DNA of 64,000 nucleotides from contig JAQCZH010000001.1 in assembly GCA_027682585.1 (NCBI GenBank), positions 372,001 to 436,000 on the forward strand, given 5' to 3'. The position numbers and the translations under genes are program-made. Positions 54,451-63,416 of the stretch are shown here, in pieces (position 1 is the stretch's first letter; each line of letters starts with the position of its first letter). Source of the DNA: Lachnospiraceae bacterium AF51-6-b8A (GTDB taxonomy: Bacteria > Bacillota > Clostridia > Lachnospirales > Lachnospiraceae). Under the pieces are notes generated by a model, which made no database searches, was not told the origin of the DNA, and saw nothing but the letters and a program-made list of their open reading frames with translations.

Positions 54451-55051
54451 GAGAAGTACAGAGGAAAATGCCAGATCTGTGGATGTGATTCGCAGTCATC
54501 GCAAGACCCTGGCAATTGAAATTCAGGGCAATGGAGATATTCTGGTGCGGGCGCCTATAAGAATTTCTGACCGAAGAATCCTGCGATTCGTCAGAGAGCA
54601 TGAAGACTGGATCGAGAGAAAATCCGAGGAAGTCAGAAAGAGGCAGCTTGAATTCAGGAGAGAGTGTCAGAGACAGGGAATCAGCGCCTCGTACAGTGAA
54701 GATGAGTTGAGAGAATTATCAGAGAGAGCCCGGAAGGTTCTGCGGGAGAAGACCGATTACTATGCCAAGAAGATGGGAACAGAGGTCAACCGCATTGCGA
54801 TCCGGAGACAGAGAAGCCGTTGGGGTTCCTGTTCATCCAGAGGAAATCTGAATTTTAACTGTTTGCTTATGCTCTGTCCAGATCCGGTGCAGGACTATGT
54901 GGTTGTTCATGAGCTTGCTCATCGCTTTGAGATGAACCATTCAGCCGCTTTTTGGAAGATCGTCGGGGATTACTGTCCGGATTACCGTACGAGCAGAGCC
55001 TGGCTCAAAGAGAACGGAGGACAATTGATTGCCAGATTACCTCAGAAGTGA
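54428..55051 (+). CDS. YgjP-like metallopeptidase (DUF45)
   Basis: 207 residues with the C-terminal zinc motif H-E-L-A-H followed by M-N-H-S-A-A-F-W, preceded by R-W-G-S-C-S-S-R-G-N-L-N-F-N, as in YgjP/UTP pyrophosphatase-like M48-related proteins. The family is annotated both as a peptidase and, for some homologues, as a nucleotide pyrophosphatase; activity here unknown. Translationally coupled to the DUF1275 gene by overlap. Confidence 0.88.
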   Translation: MQIMWWDKRSTEENARSVDVIRSHRKTLAIEIQGNGDILVRAPIRISDRRILRFVREHEDWIERKSEEVRKRQLEFRRECQRQGISASYSEDELRELSERARKVLREKTDYYAKKMGTEVNRIAIRRQRSRWGSCSSRGNLNFNCLLMLCPDPVQDYVVVHELAHRFEMNHSAAFWKIVGDYCPDYRTSRAWLKENGGQLIARLPQK

Positions 55052-55100
55052 GGATGTTTTTATTGCGGATTTTGTCCGCTGCAATATCCAATGATCAAAT

Positions 55101-55163
55101 ATCCCCGCAGGGCTGTCACTCGATCGAGTTTGTCGATCAAAGTCAGCCCCGCGGGGATTTTCA
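55101..55163. terminator. Large hairpin between convergent genes
   Basis: ATCCCCGC (55101-55108) pairs with GCGGGGAT (55151-55158) and GGGCTG (55110-55115) with CAGCCC (55144-55149), followed by TTTTC. The A-rich opposite flank allows use by htpG too. Confidence 0.75.
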
Positions 55164-55238
55164 ATAAATTATGATTCCGTTTTTGTGAGTCCAGATGTTT
55201 GCTGAATCATTCAGCTGTACGGAAAACCTGCCGGCTAC

Positions 55239-57410
55239 TTATTTGGCCAGCAAAAGCATGATCCGATTGGATCTTGCAATGAAGGCAGTCATCTCCTCCG
55301 GGGAGAGAGGATGGTTGGCAAGGGCTGCCAGATCATAGAGCTGACGGCAGAAATCCTCTGCCTGATCTGCATCCGGGTGTTTCAAGAGGTAGTCGACCAG
55401 TTCGTTACCCACGTTTAAAACCAGTGTCTCATTGCTGGGGAACATGTTGGGATCCATGCCGGTCATCCCGTACATCCTCATCATATCCTGCATGCGCCGC
55501 CCCTCTTCCTGCTGTGTCAACAGAGAGGAGATGGAATCATCCTTGAGTTTGGTTACGGAGACAGAAAGCTTATCGTTGCCGAGAGCCTTGCGGAAGAGGG
55601 TGGTCAGAGCATCATTTGCTTCCTTTAATTCCTCATTGGAGATATCTTCGGTCATAGAATCTGTCAGGTCTGCGTCGATCCGCCTGAACTGATAGTGCTC
55701 GTTGCGCTGCTCCAGCTGGGTAATGAAAGAGGAGTCAATGGTCGTATTGAGGATGACAGCGTCCATGCCCTGATCTTTGAACATATTGATGTATTGGCTC
55801 TGCTGTTGCTCGTCGGTGACATAGTAGATCGTCTTCTTCTCGGGCTCATCCGGAACGTTCGCATTGGCGTCCGCATGGGAATCAGGTTTCCCGCTCTGAT
55901 CGGGAGTCTCCTCTTCGCCGGAATCAACTTCCTTTGTATCCTGGCCGGATTCTTTGTCGGAAGAAGAGTCGGTATTTGAGGAGGGATCTGTTGCATCGGT
56001 ATCCTCAGCCGCCTTGGCCATGGACTCTTCGGGCTTGACGAGAAGATCGGGAAGGGTCTGGAATTTGCCCTCAATGTCCTTGAAGAGGATGTAGTCATTC
56101 ATGCGATCACAGAACTTGTTGTCCTTCAGACAGCCATATTTGATGAAGGGGGCGATGTCCTCCCAGTACTTCTCATAATTCTCGCGATCCGTCTTACAGA
56201 GACCGGACAGCTTGTCGGCCACCTTCTTGGAGATATAATCAGAGATCTTTTTGACAAAGCCGTCATTCTGCAGGGCAGAGCGGGAGACGTTGAGGGGAAG
56301 GTCAGGACAGTCGATGACACCCTTTAAGAGCATGAGGTATTCGGGAATGACTTCCTTGATGTTGTCGGCGACGAAGACCTGATTATTGTAGAGCTTGATG
56401 GTTCCCTCGATGGACTCGTACTCGGAGTTGATGCGGGGGAAATAGAGAATCCCCTTGAGATTGAAGGGATAATCCATATTCAGGTGGATCCAGAAGAGAG
56501 GCTCCTTGTAGTCCATAAAGACCTTGCGGTAGAAGTCGCGGTATTCTTCATCGGTGCAGTCAGAGGGAGTCTTGGCCCAGAGGGGTTTGGTATCGTTGAG
56601 AGGGACGGGACGCTTTATGATCTTGCGCTGATCCTTGGCAGGAGAGACTTCTACCATCTCCTTGCTTCCGTCCTCCTTCTCTTTCTCCTCATACTTGGCC
56701 TCCTCATGGATCTCCTCGATCACCTGATCTGTCTCACGCAGATCAGAAGCCTCGATGGTCTCATATTCCTCGGGAGCATTTGCCTTATTGAGATAGATTT
56801 CCGTGGGCATGAAAGAGCAGTACTTCTCAATCACCTCGCGAACCTTGTACTCGTTGGAGAATTCCAGACAGTCTTCATTGAGATGCAGGGTGATTTTGGT
56901 ACCAACCTGATCGTAGTCGCCGTCTTCCATCTGATACTGAGTGCCGCCGTCGCAGGTCCAGTGGACGGCTGTTGCCTTCTCCTGGCAGGAGAGAGAGTCA
57001 ATCTCTACGGTATCAGCAACCATGAAGGCAGAATAAAAGCCCAGACCAAAGTGCCCGATAATCTGATCTTCAGAGGTCTTGTCTTTGTATTTGTTGAGGA
57101 AATCCGTAGCGCCGGAGAAGGCGATCTGGTTGATGTACTTGTCCACCTCTTCTGCTGTCATACCGATGCCGTTATCCACAAAGGTCAGGGTCTTGTCCTC
57201 TGGATTGACTGTAACCTGTATCTTGGCCTTGTAGTCCAGGGGAAGGGAAACTTCTCCCATAATATCCAGCTTGTGCAGCTTGGAAATGGCGTCGCAGCCA
57301 TTGGAAATCAGCTCACGGATAAAGATGTCGTGATCTTCATAGAGCCATTTCTTGATGACCGGGAAGATATTCTCGGATGTGATGGAAAGAGATCCTCGCT
57401 TGTTACTCAT
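55239..57410 (-). CDS. htpG: Molecular chaperone HtpG (Hsp90)
   Basis: 723 residues, about 90 longer than E. coli HtpG. The N-terminal GHKL ATPase has E-L-I-S-N-G-C-D-A, D-N-G-I-G-M and G-x-F-G-L-G-F-Y-S-A. The middle and C-terminal dimerisation domains are present. An insertion of about 65 acidic, Ser/Asp/Glu-rich residues lies at about 460-527, between the V-K-P segment and I-Y-Y-V-T-D. AAGGAG precedes ATG 57410. Under a CIRCE element and consensus promoter, so heat-regulated by HrcA. Confidence 0.96.
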   Translation of the reverse strand: MSNKRGSLSITSENIFPVIKKWLYEDHDIFIRELISNGCDAISKLHKLDIMGEVSLPLDYKAKIQVTVNPEDKTLTFVDNGIGMTAEEVDKYINQIAFSGATDFLNKYKDKTSEDQIIGHFGLGFYSAFMVADTVEIDSLSCQEKATAVHWTCDGGTQYQMEDGDYDQVGTKITLHLNEDCLEFSNEYKVREVIEKYCSFMPTEIYLNKANAPEEYETIEASDLRETDQVIEEIHEEAKYEEKEKEDGSKEMVEVSPAKDQRKIIKRPVPLNDTKPLWAKTPSDCTDEEYRDFYRKVFMDYKEPLFWIHLNMDYPFNLKGILYFPRINSEYESIEGTIKLYNNQVFVADNIKEVIPEYLMLLKGVIDCPDLPLNVSRSALQNDGFVKKISDYISKKVADKLSGLCKTDRENYEKYWEDIAPFIKYGCLKDNKFCDRMNDYILFKDIEGKFQTLPDLLVKPEESMAKAAEDTDATDPSSNTDSSSDKESGQDTKEVDSGEEETPDQSGKPDSHADANANVPDEPEKKTIYYVTDEQQQSQYINMFKDQGMDAVILNTTIDSSFITQLEQRNEHYQFRRIDADLTDSMTEDISNEELKEANDALTTLFRKALGNDKLSVSVTKLKDDSISSLLTQQEEGRRMQDMMRMYGMTGMDPNMFPSNETLVLNVGNELVDYLLKHPDADQAEDFCRQLYDLAALANHPLSPEEMTAFIARSNRIMLLLAK

Positions 57411-57476
57411 GAATGTATCTACTCCTTATGTCGTTGAATTTGAGGGGAGCGGCTCTGCTCCCGACCTACGTTTCCT

Positions 57477-57505
57477 ATTCTAGTTTTCCCGCGGCATGAT
57501 GTCAA
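57477..57505 (-). promoter_or_regulatory. Consensus sigma-A promoter of htpG
   Basis: On the minus strand TTGACA (57500-57505), 17-bp spacer, TAGAAT (57477-57482). Leader about 60 nt. Confidence 0.85.
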
Positions 57506-57531
57506 TAGCACTCGAAAGAAGCGAGTGCTAA
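57505..57531 (-). promoter_or_regulatory. CIRCE element (HrcA operator)
   Basis: The pair TTAGCACTC (minus strand, 57523-57531) and GAGTGCTAT (57505-57513) encloses 9 bp. It differs from the CIRCE consensus only in the last base. It abuts the htpG -35 box, one base overlapping. Confidence 0.88.
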
Positions 57532-57611
57532 TCATCTGGCCGATCGATAGAGGACGATCGACGGGGATGGTAAATTTTCAATCGAAAATAAGAGGTAGAT
57601 ACCCTGCCGAA

Positions 57612-57620
57612 TGTTATACT
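57612..57620 (+). promoter_or_regulatory. Extended -10 promoter candidate
   Basis: TG-T-TATACT, 48 bp before the GT-A-like gene. Confidence 0.4.
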
Positions 57621-57667
57621 GAGAATCTGAAATTCCAGAAGAGATCACGCAGAGAATGGAGACGGAT

Positions 57668-58672
57668 ATGGATGATCCCATGTTTTTGATTTTGATGCCG
57701 GTTCACAATGGGGCAGGTTATATGGAGGGGGCCATTTTGGATTTGCTGGCTCAGACAGAAGACCGGTGGAAGCTGGTTATTGCCGATCTTAGCTCTGGGG
57801 ATGAGAGCCTGAGGATTGCCGGGGAGTGGAGCAAGAGAGAACCGGACCGGATCGCCTGTATCTCACCGGAGGATCTAAGACCGACCTCAGATCTGGAGGA
57901 TACGCAAAAGCGGCTTTTTGTCGTGGCCAGGGAGCGATGGGCGAGTCTGGGGGCCGACGTATCCAGGGGAATTCGAGAGGAGGGCAGATTGGAATATTTC
58001 CTTTTACTTGAGCCAATGTACCATTATGATGAGAATCTTTTATCCACTCTGCGCGACTCTGTGCACAGGCAGAAATCGGATCTGATTGTCTATGGAATGG
58101 AGGAGGATTTTGTCAATGCAAAAGGAGATCTGGTCGATTATGATCTCAGGATATCGGATACCTCCTTCTACTGTGGGAGCAGGCTGTTCCATGGCAGCGA
58201 AACGGATGCAGATGACGGGGAGAACAGGAGTGATCCGGGGAATATGCCAATCGAAAAGAGCTTCGCTTTTGCAGAGGGCGAGCAGGATGAGCCGGATACA
58301 GATTGTGAGAGAGAACCGTTCGATCGGAAGACAGATTATGAGCGGCAGCTGTCTGGTCAGGCCAGAACCGCCTTTCGGGCCGGTCACCAGGGGGCGATTT
58401 ACTGGGGGGAAGAGAATCTGCGTGAAGTCAGAAGGGAATTAGAGGAAGAGGGGCTTCTTATCACGGCATCGAATAAGGCCTATCGGATTGATTATATAGA
58501 AGCAATGGATTTCTGTCCCTTCTGTCATGAGACAGAGGAGGAAATGGACGAACAGCTGACCCTGTCCGGGATTCGAACCAATGTGAAACTCGTGGATGCG
58601 GCAGGGTCGATGACGGTACTGGGAGAGGCGCTTGTGATAATCTATTTGGACGCTGGGCTGCTTGACGCATGA
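57668..58672 (+). CDS. Degenerate GT-A (glycosyltransferase 2-like) protein
   Basis: 334 residues. The first about 125 resemble the GT2 nucleotide-sugar domain: M-P-V-H-N-G-A-G-Y-M then L-V-I-A-D-L-S-S-G-D-E-S; the normal DDxS and DxD metal sites are altered. Residues about 170-240 are a Gly/Asp/Glu-rich insertion. Possibly a non-catalytic family member. GGAG fixes ATG 57668, with in-frame ATG 57656 upstream. Divergent from htpG. Confidence 0.6.
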   Translation: MDDPMFLILMPVHNGAGYMEGAILDLLAQTEDRWKLVIADLSSGDESLRIAGEWSKREPDRIACISPEDLRPTSDLEDTQKRLFVVARERWASLGADVSRGIREEGRLEYFLLLEPMYHYDENLLSTLRDSVHRQKSDLIVYGMEEDFVNAKGDLVDYDLRISDTSFYCGSRLFHGSETDADDGENRSDPGNMPIEKSFAFAEGEQDEPDTDCEREPFDRKTDYERQLSGQARTAFRAGHQGAIYWGEENLREVRRELEEEGLLITASNKAYRIDYIEAMDFCPFCHETEEEMDEQLTLSGIRTNVKLVDAAGSMTVLGEALVIIYLDAGLLDA

Positions 58673-58726
58673 ATACCCTTTCTGTATGCGCTGATTTCGG
58701 GGCAGAGTGAGCATGTCATTGCCATG

Positions 58727-58767
58727 AAAAAAGGGGCCTCCGCGACAAAAACGTCGCGGAGGCCCCT
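58727..58767 (-). terminator. Rho-independent terminator of the activase gene
   Basis: A 15-bp stem (58732-58746 with 58753-58767) is followed on the minus strand by TTTTTT. Confidence 0.92.
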
Positions 58768-58778
58768 GATCAAATCGC

Positions 58779-61700
58779 TCAGGCCATTTTCTGTTTGGCC
58801 GCGAGCTCCTTTTCCAGGTTCTTATTGGCTGTGGCAAGCATGAGCTTGATGCGGTTGAGCTGGTTGACCTCGGAGGCACCGGGATCGTAGTCGATGGCAG
58901 AGATGTTGGCATCGGGATGAAGATGGCGGATCTTCTTGATGACGCCCTTGCCCACAATGTGGTTGGGCAGACAGCCAAAAGGCTGGATACAGATGACGTT
59001 CTTGCAGCCATCGTGTACCAGTTCCAGCATCTCGCCGGTCAGAAACCAGCCCTCTCCGGTCTGGTTGCCAAGGGAGACGATCTCGGTCGTCCTCGCCGCT
59101 GTCTCCTCAATGTGAGCGGGAGGAGTGAATCGCCTTGATTTCTCAAATTCCTGGCGGGCGGTCTTCCTGAGCCACTCGAAGAACTTGATCCCCATATTGG
59201 CCAGTCTGGCGGATTTTTGGGAGAATCCAAGATTCTCAGCCTTGAAATTGGTGTTGTAGAAGCAGTAGAGGAGGAAGTCGGTCAGATCGGGCACGACTGC
59301 CTCAGCTCCCTCATGCTCTAAGACAGATACCAGATCGTTGTTGGCGACAGGGTGGTATTTGACTAAGATCTCCCCGACGATTCCGACGCGGGGCTTTCGC
59401 ATGTCCTCATGAATGGGCAGAGTGTCGAAATCATGGATGATCTCGCGGCACATCTGCTTGTATCTGCGGTGAGAGAGAATCTTCTTATCCGCGCTGACGA
59501 AGTCTTTAACCCGAGCAGCCCACTTCTCATGGAGAGCATCCGCGGAACCCGCTACCAGCTCATAGGGACGGACCCGGTAGAGGCAGCGGAGGAAGATATC
59601 GCCGAATTCCAGAGCGTAGAGTCCCCTCTGAATGAGTGATGGCGTGAAGGAGAAGCCGGGGTTGGGTTCAAGGCCGCTCAGATTGATAGAGATGACAGGG
59701 ACATTGGGATAGCCGGCCTTGATCAGAGCCCGGCGGATAAAGCCGATGTAGTTAGAAGCCCGGCAGCCGCCTCCGGTTTGGGAGATCAGAATGGCAGTCT
59801 GATCCATGTCATATTTGCCGGATTTGACGGCTGCCATGAACTGACCGACGACAATCAGCGAGGGATAGCAGGCGTCATTGTTGACGTATTTGAGGCCGAC
59901 GTCAACGCAGGTTCTTGCGGGTACATCCGGAAGCACCAGATTATAGCCGGCGGCATTAAAGGCGGGCATGAGAAGATCGAAGTGGATGGGACTCATCTGA
60001 GGGGCGAGGATGGTGTACTTCTTCTTCATCTCTTTGGTGAAAACCACGCGCTCGTAGGCAGAGGTGTTGACTTCCCGACTCTCCTTGCGCTCTTCGCGGA
60101 CGCGGATGGCGGCTAAAAGAGAACGAAGACGGATGCGGGCAGCTCCCAGGTTGTTCACTTCGTCAATCTTGAGGCAGGTGTAGATCTTGCCGGAGCCGGT
60201 TAAGATATCAGCCACCTGATCCGTGGTGACGGCGTCCAGGCCGCATCCGAAGGAGTTGAGCTGGATCAGATCCAGGTTCTCGTGCTTTTTGACGAAGTTG
60301 GCGGCGGCATACATGCGGGTATGATACATCCACTGATCCATGACAATGACAGGCCGCTCCTGATCCAGATGTCCCAGGTGGGAGACAGAATCCTCCGTCA
60401 GCACGGCAATGCCGTAGGAGGTGATCATATCGGCGATGCCATGGTTGATCTCAGGATCAACATGGTAGGGACGGCCGGCAAGAACGATACCCCGTTTTCC
60501 GGTTTCCTCGAGATAGTGGAGGACCTCCTCACCTTTCCTGCGGACATCCGCTCTTGCCCGATCCATCTCCAGCCAGCCGGCATGGGCAGCACGGCGGATC
60601 TCCTCTTCAGAGATGTCAGGCATTTCTTCAGCCAGGTATTTGATCAGCTGATCGGTCATGATCTCCTCGGAGGAGAGGGCGATAAAGGGATTTAAGAAGC
60701 GCATCTTGCCGCTGCTGATCTCGTCCACATTGTTCTTGATATTCTCCGCGTAGGAGGTAACAATCGGGCAGTTGTAATTGTTGTTGGCGTCTGGGAACTC
60801 GTTGCGCTCGTAGGGAACATCGGGGTACCAGATGGCATCGACTCCCTTGTTGATCAGCCACTGGATATGACCGTGGGTCAGTTTGGCGGGATAGCACTCA
60901 GACTCAGAGGGGATGGACTCAATTCCCAGTTCATAGATCTTGCGGTTGGTCATGGGAGATACCTGGATGCGGAAGCCAAGCTCAGTCAAAAAGGTGGCCC
61001 AGAGAGGATAGTTCTCATACATATTGAGGGCTCTGGGAATACCGATGGTGCCGCGGGCCGCCTCCTCCTTCTTGAGGGGGGCGTAGCGGAAGATTCTCTT
61101 GAACTTATAGTCAAAGAGGTTGGGGATGTGATCGGGATTCTTCTCTAAGCCAAGCCCGCGCTCACAGCGATTGCCGGTGATGAAGACGCGGCCGTCGTTG
61201 AAGAGGTCTTCTGTCAGAATACAGTGATTGTTGCAGAACTGACAGCGACGGATATGGGTAGTATAGGTCAGGGCGCGGATCTGATCGATCGAGAGCATGG
61301 TGGTAGTCTGATCGGTCGCATAGCGCTCCTTTGCAATTAAGGCCGCGCCGAAGGCGCCCATGATGCCGGCGATGTCCGGGCGGGTCGCATGGACACCGGA
61401 AATGCGCTCAAAGGCGCGGAATACTGCGTCATTGTAGAAGGTTCCGCCCTGGACAACGACATGCCTGCCCAGGTCAGAAGCGTCAGAGAGTTTAATGACC
61501 TTAAAGAGGGCATTTTTGATGACAGAATAGGCCAGGCCGGAGGAGATGTCCGCTACAGAGGCGCCCTCCTTCTGGGCCTGCTTGACCTTGGAATTCATAA
61601 AGACGGTGCAGCGGGTACCCAGGTCAATGGGCTGTCTGGCATAGCGGGCCTCTTTGGCGAAATCCTGAATGCTTAAGTTAAGAGATTTTGCGAAGGTCTC

Positions 61701-63065
61701 CAAAAAGGAGCCGCAGCCAGCGGAACAGGCCTCATTTAACTGGACAGAATCAACCATGTTGTCCTTGATTTTGATGCATTTCATGTCCTGGCCGCCGATA
61801 TCCAGGATACAGTCAACCTGGGGATCAAAGTGCTGGGCGGCATAGAAATGGGCCACGGTCTCCACTTCACCCTCCTCCAGCTTAAGGGCGGACTTCATCA
61901 GAGCTTCACCATAGCCCGTAGAGCAGGCGTGAACAATTCTGGAGTCAGAGGGAAGCTTCTTATAGATTTCCTCCAAAGACCTGCGGGCAGTCTCCAGGGG
62001 ATTGCCATTGTTGTTGGAATAGAAGGAGTAGAGCAGGTCCCCGTCCTCAGAAACCAGGGCCAGCTTGGTCGTGGTGGAGCCGGAGTCAATGCCCAGGAAG
62101 GCTCTGCCGTGATATTCATCCAGAGGAGCCGTCTTAACATGATTGTCTCCGTGGGATTTCAGAAAATCCTGGTATTCTTTTTCACTGTCAAAGAGGGGCT
62201 CCATGCGGGCGACCTCGATCTCCATCTTGATTTTGTGGCTTAATTTCTCTTTGATGGCCACAAGATCCATGACGACGTCTTCGTGATAGTTCAGAGCGCT
62301 TCCCATAGCTGCGAAGAGGTGGGAATTGTCTGGCATAAGAGCGTGTTCTTCATCCAGATGCAGGGTGCGAACGAAGGCCTGGCGAAGCTGATCCAGGAAA
62401 TGAAGAGGGCCTCCCAGAAAGGCGACGTGGCCGCGAATGGGCTTGCCGCAGGCCAGGCCGGAGATGGTCTGGTTGACGACGGCCTGGAAGATGGAGGCCG
62501 CCAGATCCTCTCTGGTCGCCCCCTCGTTGATCAGGGGCTGGATATCGGTCTTGGCGAAGACGCCGCAGCGGGAGGCAATCTGGTAGAGCGATTTGTAGTT
62601 TTTGGCATATTCATTGAGACCAGAAGCATCTGTCTGAATCAGAGAAGCCATCTGATCAATAAAGGAGCCGGTACCGCCGGCACAGACACCGTTCATGCGC
62701 TGCTCGACATTGCCGTTCTCAAAGTAGATGATCTTGGCATCTTCACCGCCCAGCTCGATTGCGACATCCGTCTGGGGAAGGAAGGTCTGCAGGGAGGTAG
62801 CCACAGCGACAACCTCCTGCTCAAAAGGAATCTCCAGGTGCTTGGCCAGGGTCAGACCGCCGGACCCGGTGATGACAGGGGATACCCGGACGTCACCTGT
62901 GACAGCGAAGCATTTTTCAATCAGGTCTCTTAAGGTCTCTCGAATATTGGCAAAGTGGCGCTCGTAGTCGGAGAAGAGGATGCGGTTCTCATCGTCTAGG
63001 AGAGCGATTTTAACCGTGGTGGAACCAATGTCGATTCCAAGTTTGCAGAGTTTCTTGTTAGCCAT
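58779..63065 (-). CDS. Large acyl-CoA dehydratase activase-related protein
   Basis: 1,428 residues with two ASKHA-type BadF/BcrA activase domains: the first opens G-I-D-I-G-S-T-T-V-K (about 8-17) with G-V-C-A-G-G-T-G-S-F; the second opens G-I-D-S-G-S-T-T-T-K (about 325) with A-C-S-A-G-C-G-S-F. A Cys-rich segment (C-Q-F-C-x-x-H-C) and a DUF2229-type region follow, then a C-terminal HgdB-like dehydratase domain. Related proteins energise 2-hydroxyacyl-CoA dehydratases through a 4Fe-4S cluster. No separate dehydratase genes are near. AAGGAG precedes ATG 63065. Confidence 0.85.
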   Translation of the reverse strand: MANKKLCKLGIDIGSTTVKIALLDDENRILFSDYERHFANIRETLRDLIEKCFAVTGDVRVSPVITGSGGLTLAKHLEIPFEQEVVAVATSLQTFLPQTDVAIELGGEDAKIIYFENGNVEQRMNGVCAGGTGSFIDQMASLIQTDASGLNEYAKNYKSLYQIASRCGVFAKTDIQPLINEGATREDLAASIFQAVVNQTISGLACGKPIRGHVAFLGGPLHFLDQLRQAFVRTLHLDEEHALMPDNSHLFAAMGSALNYHEDVVMDLVAIKEKLSHKIKMEIEVARMEPLFDSEKEYQDFLKSHGDNHVKTAPLDEYHGRAFLGIDSGSTTTKLALVSEDGDLLYSFYSNNNGNPLETARRSLEEIYKKLPSDSRIVHACSTGYGEALMKSALKLEEGEVETVAHFYAAQHFDPQVDCILDIGGQDMKCIKIKDNMVDSVQLNEACSAGCGSFLETFAKSLNLSIQDFAKEARYARQPIDLGTRCTVFMNSKVKQAQKEGASVADISSGLAYSVIKNALFKVIKLSDASDLGRHVVVQGGTFYNDAVFRAFERISGVHATRPDIAGIMGAFGAALIAKERYATDQTTTMLSIDQIRALTYTTHIRRCQFCNNHCILTEDLFNDGRVFITGNRCERGLGLEKNPDHIPNLFDYKFKRIFRYAPLKKEEAARGTIGIPRALNMYENYPLWATFLTELGFRIQVSPMTNRKIYELGIESIPSESECYPAKLTHGHIQWLINKGVDAIWYPDVPYERNEFPDANNNYNCPIVTSYAENIKNNVDEISSGKMRFLNPFIALSSEEIMTDQLIKYLAEEMPDISEEEIRRAAHAGWLEMDRARADVRRKGEEVLHYLEETGKRGIVLAGRPYHVDPEINHGIADMITSYGIAVLTEDSVSHLGHLDQERPVIVMDQWMYHTRMYAAANFVKKHENLDLIQLNSFGCGLDAVTTDQVADILTGSGKIYTCLKIDEVNNLGAARIRLRSLLAAIRVREERKESREVNTSAYERVVFTKEMKKKYTILAPQMSPIHFDLLMPAFNAAGYNLVLPDVPARTCVDVGLKYVNNDACYPSLIVVGQFMAAVKSGKYDMDQTAILISQTGGGCRASNYIGFIRRALIKAGYPNVPVISINLSGLEPNPGFSFTPSLIQRGLYALEFGDIFLRCLYRVRPYELVAGSADALHEKWAARVKDFVSADKKILSHRRYKQMCREIIHDFDTLPIHEDMRKPRVGIVGEILVKYHPVANNDLVSVLEHEGAEAVVPDLTDFLLYCFYNTNFKAENLGFSQKSARLANMGIKFFEWLRKTARQEFEKSRRFTPPAHIEETAARTTEIVSLGNQTGEGWFLTGEMLELVHDGCKNVICIQPFGCLPNHIVGKGVIKKIRHLHPDANISAIDYDPGASEVNQLNRIKLMLATANKNLEKELAAKQKMA

Positions 63066-63090
63066 AGTTACTCCTTTGTGTGATTCAAGC

Positions 63091-63124
63091 GATCCGGGCA
63101 GGGACCATATGCGGTGCCCGGATC
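63091..63124 (-). other. Leader hairpin upstream of the activase
   Basis: A perfect 10-bp stem, GATCCGGGCA (63091-63100) and TGCCCGGATC (63115-63124), in the 190-nt leader 26 nt before the start codon. Confidence 0.5.
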
Positions 63125-63257
63125 TCCCCGTATGCCCTCCTGCCAATGTCTTGCAGTCACGCCGCTGAATCAGAGGCTCTTAGATCTCCGGGAAATGCCC
63201 TCTTGCGGGCCTTTCAGAGATGGAAAGTCACATACTCCCATGGTGTAAACAGGGTTC

Positions 63258-63286
63258 ATTATAATTCCGATTTGTATTTGACACAA
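63258..63286 (-). promoter_or_regulatory. Predicted promoter of the activase gene
   Basis: On the minus strand TTGTGT (63281-63286), 17 bp, TATAAT (63258-63263). Confidence 0.55.
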
Positions 63287-63335
63287 TGGAAGTAAAGCAC
63301 AATATGGGGTACAGATCCCCGGATTTGTCGTCAAA

Positions 63336-63364
63336 TTGACAGTAAATCTGGGGTTTCATATAAT
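63336..63364 (+). promoter_or_regulatory. Consensus sigma-A promoter
   Basis: Perfect TTGACA (63336-63341), 17 bp, perfect TATAAT (63359-63364), about 53 bp before the rhomboid-like gene. Confidence 0.85.
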
Positions 63365-63416
63365 AGTGAAATCCGAGAAAGGGGGTATTTGCCTCCTCAT
63401 CTGCAAGGAGAAAACT

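Noticed and set aside
56484..57437. 317-codon plus-strand frame opposite htpG
   Set aside because: Antisense shadow of htpG caused by its codon composition; no ribosome site.
57541..57562. CGATCGA repeats near the htpG promoter
   Set aside because: Short, imperfect and without the spacing of a known operator; could arise by chance.
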